Of a DNA stretch of 11,147 nt, positions 1 through 6,300 are shown piece after piece. The position numbers and the translations under genes were made by a program. The stretch is from Perkinsus olseni (Eukaryota; Perkinsozoa; Perkinsida; Perkinsidae): contig JABANP010000938.1 of the NCBI GenBank assembly GCA_013115135.1, positions 1 to 11,147 of the forward strand. The letters are read 5' to 3'. The stretch's first letter is position 1. Each line of letters begins with the position of its first letter. The notes beneath the pieces are model-generated. The model saw nothing but the letters and a program-made list of their open reading frames with translations. It searched no databases and was not told where the DNA came from.

Positions 1-109
1 CCGAGAATTTAGCTAATTTACTATTTGTGCTAAAGCGCGCCCAGAAAATAGCTATCGCCGAGCTAGCGGGGACAACATAGCACATTATTTGGCAACAGTA
101 GGATTAGTC

Positions 110-163
110 GAATACGGCGAGCGGTCGACTGATACGCAAGAGGGTACGGGTTCGATCCCTGGT
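110..163 (+). other. tRNA-like fragment with a B-box
   Basis: Positions 149-159 read GGTTCGATCCC, a perfect internal Pol III B-box / T-loop signature. A GAGCGGT segment about 30 bases upstream resembles the D-loop of a type II tRNA. Only four T-stem pairs form, one of them G-U, and no acceptor stem or anticodon stem can be drawn, so this is not a functional tRNA. It could be the head of a tRNA-derived SINE or a tRNA pseudogene. Confidence 0.3.
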
Positions 164-199
164 ATAAACATTTTAGGAAAATCAGACCGGGACCACGAG

Positions 200-274
200 G
201 CTAGCGACGCTAGCAGCTAGAGTGTTGCTCGAAGCTAGTAAAGCTAGTACGCTAGCCAAAACGCTAACAGCTAG
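200..274. repeat. Cluster of GCTAG motifs
   Basis: GCTAG begins at 200, 209, 216, 234, 243, 251 and 270, with a GCTAA variant at 263: seven exact copies in 75 bases, with irregular spacing of 7-19 bases. GCTAGC is self-complementary, so each copy is close to a small palindrome. The array could be a degenerate minisatellite or a set of protein-binding sites. Nothing nearby identifies its role. Confidence 0.6.
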
Positions 275-404
275 TGGGCCGAGCGTGCTGGGGGTCCCCG
301 CGTTGCGGGCAGCACGGGAGGCCTCGCCGAAGGCTCCAGACCTCTGTCAAGTCTCCTTTTTGTCTCCACGCCCCATCCGGGCTGAGGATAAGCTTGAAAA
401 ATAT

Positions 405-472
405 CAAGCGTAGTGGAGGAGCGGTAGTGCGGCAGACTACACACCGGAAGGTCACAGGTTCGACTCGCACTC
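405..472 (+). other. tRNA-like fragment with a B-box
   Basis: A GAGCGGTAGTGCGG segment resembling a D-arm is followed by an anticodon-arm-like stretch and then AGGTTCGACTC at 457-467, close to the B-box/T-loop consensus. The overall order and spacing (GGAAGGTC just before the T-arm) are those of a tRNA, but the anticodon stem has mismatches and no acceptor stem pairs. It is probably a tRNA pseudogene or SINE head. It is followed by a small CCCC-GAA-GGGG hairpin. Confidence 0.3.
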
Positions 473-834
473 CCCGAAGGGGTTCGTTTCGCACAGCCGC
501 TAGGTGTATTGCGCGCACGCCAGGACCAGTCCTACCATTACTATAATTATCAGACTGAGTCTCTACAATCTCTTCCTGTCTACTCATTCGAGGCCAGTAT
601 CCTTATTGTGCTTCGCTGTCCCCTTTCGGCCAGCACGCATGCGCATGGCTTGAGGCGCCTTGCGTGGCTGAGGCCAGATAGACAGACGTTGAGAGTGACC
701 TTTCTCTTCTCTTCTGCGGTATCGCATCACTTGGACTTTGGGTATTCTGGTGGCATTGGTTTGGCACAACCCTGGACTATTATCTGTTAACGTATATCGG
801 ATAACGGACGTTGTTGTGTTGAAACCCTCACAAG

Positions 835-838
835 CTGG
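835..838. repeat. Target-site duplication (left) of the small LTR element
   Basis: CTGG lies directly before the left LTR and recurs directly after the right LTR at 1990-1993. This is the 4-bp duplication expected from integrase-mediated insertion. Confidence 0.8.
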
Positions 839-1055
839 TGTTGCAACTCGTTGCTGAAACTTGGAAACTTGCAATACTTTCGATGCTAGCAGCACGCATA
901 AACATAGGAAGAATAGATAGAAGAAGTCTCAATGTTAGCTCAATATGATTCAGACGTCTTTGGAACTCTTACTGTGAAGAACTACTGAGACCTACGACTA
1001 TGTACGATGGCTTGCGTTAACTATAAGGGTCACATCAAGCACTCATTGCTCAACA
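839..1055. repeat. Left LTR of the small element
   Basis: This 217-bp copy begins TGTTGCAACTCG and ends GCTCAACA. It has an extra G near its start and C and T at the two substituted sites relative to the right copy. No TATA-like box or poly(A) signal stands out. Confidence 0.85.
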
Positions 1056-1085
1056 ATCATCCGAGAAGAACAATCATCCGAGAAG
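1052..1085. repeat. 17-bp tandem duplication at the LTR/interior junction
   Basis: AACAATCATCCGAGAAG occurs twice in perfect tandem at 1052-1068 and 1069-1085, followed by a partial third start (AAC). The first copy begins with the last four bases of the left LTR, so the duplication spans the LTR edge, exactly where a primer-binding site is expected if the element runs on the plus strand. Confidence 0.85.
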
Positions 1086-1773
1086 AACCATTGTGTACTT
1101 GGCTGACCCCTCCTATGATATTGGCTCCCCTTCGATATTTGGCTCAAGATCTGATATGTTGGTATATGTCCTCAAGGCTATCATAAGTCCCCTCAAGCTC
1201 CTGTAATGTCCCCTTTGCTTATCGACCATTTCTCCGTGATATGTACCTTGGTATAATGCTACTCTGAGAACAGTTAGACCTACCCCATGATGAGTTATTC
1301 ATGCTAGAGATGTGCCTCATGACTGATGACCTTCGAAAGTCAAGCCTATGAATGACGACCTTGTGAATGAAGACCGAGATGAGTATCAGCACCGACCATA
1401 TCCCCTTAGTGTTATAGAGATGGCTCTACCCTTCAGATGACCGTGGTAACTGTATACCGCTACTCGAGAGCTGTTTATTCTAGACTTGGTGCTGAACTGC
1501 TGGAACGTAATTCGCTTTTGGATCGGTACTGACCTTGGCCCCGACATGATCAAATGAAGTCCCCACATGACCGTAGCCTTGCTTCTGTGTTCCCTCCGAT
1601 CAGAATATGTTCACTCCTGATAATGATAAGTTCACTTAGATGTCGGCTTGTTCCATAGTAGTACTGTAGAGCGGTTATTCAGCTTCTCATCGTTACTATT
1701 AGTATGTCATGCCTACTTGACCTTAGAGCCCTTTAACTTGACTATTATTTGACTACCTTTGCCGCGCCGGGAG

Positions 1774-1989
1774 TGTTGCAACTCGTTGCTGAAACTTGAA
1801 ACTTGCAATACTTTCGATGCTAGCAGCACGCATAAACATAGGAAGAATAGATAGAAGAAGTCTCAATGTTAGCTCAATATGATTCAGACGTCTTTGGAAC
1901 TCTTACTGTGAAGAACTACTGAGACCTATGACTATGTACGATGGCTTGCGTTAACTATAAGGGTCACATCAAGCACTCATCGCTCAACA
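1774..1989. repeat. Right LTR of the small element
   Basis: This 216-bp copy matches 839-1055 except for one missing G and two transitions (C to T in the GACCTA-GAC segment and T to C in the CAT-GCTC segment). It is followed directly by the CTGG target duplication. Confidence 0.85.
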
Positions 1990-1993
1990 CTGG
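1990..1993. repeat. Target-site duplication (right) of the small LTR element
   Basis: CTGG matches the four bases before the left LTR. Without the element, the original site would read ...CACAAG-CTGG-CCTTGCG... Confidence 0.8.
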
Positions 1994-2221
1994 CCTTGCG
2001 CCCTTATGTGCATGCGTGCAGTAGTCCACATTATTGCAACACCGAATGATACGATGGAAGATACCTTTCATGATAGACTCCTCATGAATTGAAACAGAAC
2101 GACGAGAGAGCGAGCAATCTCATATACCCATCATATTTCGCGGTGGAGCCTTGGCTTGAGTTTGAATGGATAGATTGAATCGGGTCCCTCCTGGCCTAGG
2201 CGTGCCCGGTGCCAGTCAGCG

Positions 2222-2289
2222 TGTCCGACTGGTTCAGCGGATAAACAAATAATTCACTAATCTTAGATTGCGCAGATTCGGATCCTGCT
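2222..2289 (+). other. tRNA-Ser-like fragment
   Basis: TGTCCGACTGGTTCAGCGGA at the left resembles the D-arm of a type II (Ser/Leu) tRNA, and GCGCAGATTCGGATCCTGC near the right end differs at about two positions from the usual eukaryotic tRNA-Ser T-arm. The part between has no clear anticodon arm and the acceptor strands do not pair. It is probably a tRNA pseudogene or part of a tRNA-derived SINE. Confidence 0.35.
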
Positions 2290-2327
2290 CGTTTCGGGTT
2301 GTTCTTTTGCTGGAATTTCGTTCTTCC

Positions 2328-2404
2328 GTGTCCGAGTGGCTAAAGAGGTAGACTTGAAGTCCACTAGGCTGAGCATAGTGGATTTTAAGTCCGTCTCCTT
2401 AACC
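2328..2404. repeat. Inverted repeat of two tRNA-Ser/Leu-like arms
   Basis: Bases 2341-2366 and the reverse complement of 2377-2402 match at about 20 of 26 positions around a 10-base centre. On the plus strand the left arm, with GTGTCCGAGTGGCTAAAGAGG before it, reads like the D and anticodon arms of tRNA-Ser, with CTTGAAG as the anticodon loop (TGA). On the minus strand the right arm reads GGGTTAAGGAGACGG, then a loop CTTAAAA that would give anticodon TAA (Leu). Neither half has a proper T-arm or acceptor stem, so neither is a working tRNA. Head-to-head tRNA remnants or foldback of one copy would both explain it. Confidence 0.45.
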
Positions 2405-2455
2405 CTTGCTAAGTCAGCCTTCCGCCCTTCCGCGGGCTGCGGCAGGGCCTCTCTG

Positions 2456-2487
2456 GACACACCACGGTGGTATTACCACCACGTGTC
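2456..2487. repeat. Hairpin-forming inverted repeat
   Basis: GACAC (2456-2460) pairs with GTGTC (2483-2487) and GGTGGT (2466-2471) pairs with ACCACC (2475-2480) around an ATT loop, with an asymmetric internal loop between the two stems. No T-run follows on either strand. Function unknown. Confidence 0.5.
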
Positions 2488-2546
2488 TAGGTAAATTGAG
2501 TACCGAAGTCTCTACCGCATATCTTGCAGAGCGTGTCAACTCGTAA

Positions 2547-2589
2547 ATGAGATTCCCGGCCGACAGTTTCTCGAAGGACACTGAGAGTT
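2547..2589 (+). pseudogene. Possible 5' piece of a host frame cut by the gypsy element
   Basis: An ATG at 2547, just after an in-frame TAA, opens a frame of 14 codons plus one base that runs into the left edge of the gypsy element. If the 7.1-kb element is removed, the frame continues in phase at 9690 and runs to a TAG at 9830-9832, giving 61 codons in all. In-phase joining has a one-in-three chance of being accidental, and no target duplication marks the join. The product is unrecognised. Confidence 0.25.
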
Positions 2590-2817
2590 TGTAACGGGTT
2601 CGAGTGAATGTAACGGTAGAGGGTGTGGGCCTAGCGACTGGAACTCGGTAACGCAATAACTAGTGAGCTTGTAGAAGTAGCTGAGCTACGGAGACTTAGG
2701 GGAGTGACTATAGAGTAGAGTTAGGGCAGCGCGCGCAGGGCGACCAACAACCACAACGATTAGCTATGGATCCTATGCTGCACGCAAGCACATGGATGTG
2801 CGCAGAATCCTGTAACA
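2590..2817 (-). repeat. 3' LTR of the gypsy element
   Basis: This 228-bp copy is identical to 9462-9689. On the coding strand it begins TGTTACAGG and ends CCCGTTACA, so the ends are short inverted repeats (TGTTAC/GTTACA). It contains two near-perfect palindromes, GTAGCTGAGCTAC at 2677-2689 and GCACATGGATGTGC at 2788-2801, and TGTAACGG twice, at 2590 and 2609. No strong TATA box or poly(A) signal is seen. Confidence 0.95.
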
Positions 2818-2830
2818 ATCTACTCCTCTT
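2818..2830 (-). promoter_or_regulatory. Candidate polypurine tract
   Basis: Read on the minus strand this is AAGAGGAGTAGAT, 11 purines of 13, directly before the 3' LTR. Its position is right for priming plus-strand DNA synthesis. The two thymines make it a weaker tract than usual, so the assignment rests mainly on position. Confidence 0.5.
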
Positions 2831-3301
2831 ATAGAAAAGTGATTGATCAAAGGTAAGGTTAGTATCTACTACGGATGATTTTTCTTACCAGTCTCTAATG
2901 ACCGACAACATAGTATCTGACAGATGATATCTGCCGAAGGACACTAACATAGTCATGATCAGAATTAGTATGTGAATCAAGTAGACGAAATGTATGACTG
3001 ATGGACTGAACTTATGTGAACCGACCAACTCCCCTGAGTCGAAAGTCAAGAACGGAAAAAGAATATTTAGAGGTCCTCTACGAACTCGACTTTTTTTTAG
3101 CCACTGAGGGGCTAACCTTTTTCTTGTTGTAGAAGTATACAAGAGAAATATAAGTCTCGAGCATCTTGAACCTTCAATAAGTCTTGAGCATCTTGAACCT
3201 TCAATAAGTCTTGAGCAGCTTGAACCTTCGATAAGTCTTCGATAAGTCTTGAGCATCTTGACCCTTCAAAAAGTCTTGGACATCTTGAACCTTCAATAAC
3301 T
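2831..3301 (-). other. 3' non-coding region of the gypsy element
   Basis: This stretch lies between the gag-pol stop and the polypurine tract. It has no envelope-like or other family-like frame; open frames on the minus strand at 2885-3357 are translations of the 27-bp repeat. It also contains a palindrome TAGAGG-T-CCTCTA at 3068-3080 and a stem TTAGCC/GGCTAA at 3097-3115 with a 7-base loop, next to a run of eight T on the plus strand. Confidence 0.7.
3153..3298 (-). repeat. 27-bp minisatellite directly after the gag-pol stop
   Basis: Five 27-bp units (3153-3179, 3180-3206, 3207-3233, 3245-3271, 3272-3298) share the core AGTCTTGAGCATCTTGAACC on the plus strand. An 11-bp remnant (3234-3244) sits between units three and four and looks like a unit with 16 internal bases deleted. 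Units differ by one to a few bases. The array ends three bases from the stop codon, so it forms the start of the 3' untranslated region. Unit length is a multiple of three and minus-strand frames are open through it, but a TGA follows soon after the gag-pol stop in the gag-pol frame, so it is not a readthrough extension. Confidence 0.9.
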
Positions 3302-6300
3302 CTAGAAGTCGTCGTCCAGCATTTGATGGGAAGAGGTGGAAGTAGACCAGTTGACAATGTTGAAATTGTATGGGATGAGCTTGAGCAATGAATCTCTGCT
3401 CAACTGAACTCTTCTCTTCTCGGGGCTCTTGTCAGAGATGTTCATATCATCTGGGGGTGCTGTAGAGGCTCTTTCAAGGACCGTTAGAGGGAAGATGACA
3501 TCACTCTGAGGATGCCAAACGGGACTTTCATGAGTATCCATCTCGAGGACGTCACCTCCTGACTGCACCATCTTGTAATACTGAACCAACAAGTCTCGTT
3601 CTTCAGGAGATCGTCCAACTTCACGAAGTACTTCTCCGACGACATATCCTACTCCCAACGCATCTTGTATGAAGTAGAGATGATCCTGGAGTCGATGAAG
3701 CCAGCCAAACTGATCTTGTTCTAGGGATATAGTATGATCGGATAGACGCTTAAGGTAGCCTCTTCGATAACCTGGGTAATCCATGATGAGCTCGACAGCC
3801 CGTCTGGGACTTAACCCTCGTGGATCATCACAGGCCTCATAGAGAGCTGTAATCATACGTCTATCATCGGTAGTAGTAGATAGCGGAACAAATCCTTCTT
3901 CAGAGCTCCTATCGACCAAGACGAAGCGCCTACAATGATCGACAGGTGTTTGGAGCTGAGCTTCTAGGGGATGGTCAGGACTTGGAATATGGCGGCTTGA
4001 TGATACCTTTGGAGCAGGCGTGTTGGTTTTGTGGCTATCAGCACCAGCGCTACAAGGGCGTAAAGCATCAGGTTGAACTCGAGGTTCTCCACTATCTTGT
4101 GGTACTGGTGGGTACGATGTAGAGGTTATCTCAGAATGACTACGCTGCTGCTCACGAGTGTTCCTCTCAGATAGTGAAGAGGAGCTATCACCGATGTCAT
4201 AACGAAAGGCTACCGGGGAATTCAGATGTACCAGACGGTCCACGTTGATACGAGTGGAAGGACTGGGAACAGGCGGTCCACTTGGTAGGGCTTTCAACAG
4301 GACGGTGTTACCGCTCACACTATCTACCACATATGGACCACGCCAACGAAGTGACAGTTTGCTTGCTCGCGGAGAGGTTCTTACTCCAACATAGTCACCT
4401 ACTACGTAATCCGGTGAAGTTCGGCCTTGGTCGTACCGATCTTTAGCTTTCAGGCGACTGTCTAAGAGAGCAAGGCGGACACAGGCGTGTGCAGTTTTCA
4501 TGGCCTCCACCATGTCGACCGCCGCACCGGCATCGATCTCGAGGTCAGTGATCTCATCAGCCGTGGCCTGATTCAATAGCAGGTCTGGCAAGGCTTGAGG
4601 GTTTCGTCCACCATGGGTGATATAATATGGTGAGTGAAGGCGACCAACACCGGGGTTAGTGTTGTGAGCATAAGTGACTGCTTGCAGATACTGGGGCCAA
4701 CGATTCTCTCTACCACTGCAGATGATTGAGAGAGCATCAAGAGGGAATCTATGCCCTCGCTCACATTGCCCGTTGAACTTAGGCCTCAGAGGTGAAGTTC
4801 GCTCTACGACAACATTGCCGATCTTATAGATTGAATCTAGCAAAGAGTTGCAGAACTCTCTGCCACGATCCGATCGTATAGATCGAAAATATCCATGATT
4901 GCATATGACTGCCTCGTACAAACATTGACCTACCTCAGGCATACTCTTGGTACGCAGAGGTCGAGCAACGATGAAGTTCGAATATAGGCAGATGGCATGT
5001 AGGATATATCGAAATGGATGGCCTTCAACGTCACTATCGCCCGGTGGCATCTCGATTAAATCCACGCCAATCGCAGTGAATGGTTGTGTATAGATCGATG
5101 TACGAAGGAAACCGGCCGTGCCAGTGCCGGACTTCTTGCGGAGTTGACATCCAAGGCAACGTTTGCAGAATTTCTTCACGCTCTTGGCGAGACCGGACCA
5201 CCAGAAGGAACGTCCCACAGCTGCCAGAGTAGCTTCTCGACCGCGGTGCGCACTATCCGGTTGAACATGAAAGTAACGTAGAAACGTTAGCTGGTGTTCA
5301 ACAGGTATCACGAGCTTCTCCACATCTTCAGGTAAATCCCAGGAGCCCTCATACGGCGCACACATCAACAAGGCATCATCAGAAGGGTCGAGTCTATAGT
5401 AGCCATCGTGGTGTGGGAGTTGTTGGATAATCTGACTTAAGACAGGGTCTCGTCGCTGAGAGCTGATGATCGTTTGGCGACTTGGCAGATGAAGTGGTGG
5501 TGCTTCTTGGTGGGTCACCACGACACACAGATTAGACCGAAGCACTGCCGTAGAAAGTGCCGAAGAGAGCTTAGCGTCATGACGGCCTGAAGTTACAGGA
5601 GAGACCCTTCTCTTCTTCGCAGGTGGTGGGTTGTGACTGACAGCAGGTCGTGGAGGAAGCTTGGGCGGATCAGTCGAGAGGCCAACAGGATGTCGACTGA
5701 AGTAATCGACATTAGCTTGTAAGGGACCTTTACGGTGTACGATATCGAAGTCGTACTCGCACAACCTCAGAATCCAGCGACAGAGGCGAGGCTTCCGCGG
5801 AGACAAGTTCAACAACCAACGTAGGTTGTTATGATCAGTGGCAACGATAAAATGGCGACCATAGAGATATTGATGCCATTTCTCAACCGCCCAGACGATA
5901 GCCAACAACTCGTGTTCTTCTGTGCTCCACTTGGCTTCTGCGGCTGTCAGAGCACGACTAGCGAACCGCACAGGTCGCTCAATCCCATTGCTATCAACTT
6001 GGGAGAGAGCGGCACCAAGACCGCGTGAGGAACCATCAGCTTGGAGAAGAAAGGGCTTGGAGAAGTCCGGATGAACCAGTAACGTGTGAGAGAGTGATCT
6101 TTTGAGATCCTTAAACTCTCCTTCTTCGTTACGACCCCAGTGCCAGGGTACGTCAGTACGAATGAGTTGTCGAAGATGAGAGCTTCTCTGAGCATAATCG
6201 CATATGTGAGCACGGTAATATCCACTGAGACCGAGAAAGTGTTGCAGATCTTTTCGGCAAGTAGGGCGAGAGATTGCCTGAATCTCAGCCGTTTTCGCCG

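Larger units (their letters stand above)
1..834. other. Intergenic stretch without a supported gene
   Basis: No reading frame here has family-like composition. The open frames of 60-100 codons on both strands overlap each other, are rich in Arg, Ser and Cys and show no recognisable motif. The stretch holds two tRNA-like fragments, a cluster of GCTAG motifs and a pyrimidine-rich segment around 690-720. It ends at the target duplication of the small LTR element. It may be old repeat-derived DNA, but no ends could be defined. Confidence 0.5.
839..1989. mobile_element. Non-autonomous LTR element (TRIM/LARD-like)
   Basis: The 1151-bp element is bounded by direct repeats of 217 and 216 bp that begin TGTTG and end CAACA, flanked by a perfect CTGG duplication. 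The 718-bp interior (1056-1773) carries no frame resembling gag or pol; the longest frames are about 60 codons and look random. LTR length fits the TRIM class, but the interior is longer than usual for TRIMs and shorter than typical LARDs. The two LTRs differ at three positions (one indel, two substitutions), so this copy is older than the neighbouring gypsy element. No classical primer-binding site or polypurine tract was found next to either LTR, so orientation is unassigned. Movement would need proteins from an autonomous relative. Its termini share only TGTT...ACA with the gypsy LTR. Confidence 0.85.
1994..2546. other. Intergenic stretch with tRNA-like debris, no gene seen
   Basis: No supported coding region. 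Frames here are short and overlap on both strands. The segment contains tRNA-Ser/Leu-like pieces, a long imperfect inverted repeat and a hairpin at 2456-2487, described separately. It links the small LTR element with the short frame that abuts the gypsy insertion. Confidence 0.5.

Noticed and set aside
509..790. 93-codon plus-strand frame
   Set aside because: Composition looks random and a similar-sized frame lies opposite. No splice or initiation context supports it.
1386..1568. 60-codon frame in the small LTR element interior as gag
   Set aside because: Too short, with no zinc knuckle or capsid-like pattern.
2328..2404. Functional tRNA-Ser gene
   Set aside because: No T-arm with TTCRA, no pairing acceptor strands and a mismatch in the anticodon stem.
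3091..3115. Rho-independent-type terminator at the T8 run and adjacent hairpin
   Set aside because: The T-run precedes the stem on the plus strand and becomes an A-run on the transcribed strand; the context is eukaryotic.
3153..3298. CRISPR-like array
   Set aside because: Units are contiguous and lack unique spacers; this is a simple minisatellite in a eukaryotic retroelement.
2831..3301. Envelope gene between pol and the 3' LTR
   Set aside because: Only about 480 bases without any signal peptide, membrane segment or long frame.
3112..3357. Repetitive minus-strand frames over the 27-bp array as small proteins
   Set aside because: They are translations of a tandem repeat whose unit is a multiple of three, so openness is expected. 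They overlap the gag-pol 3' end and have no independent support.
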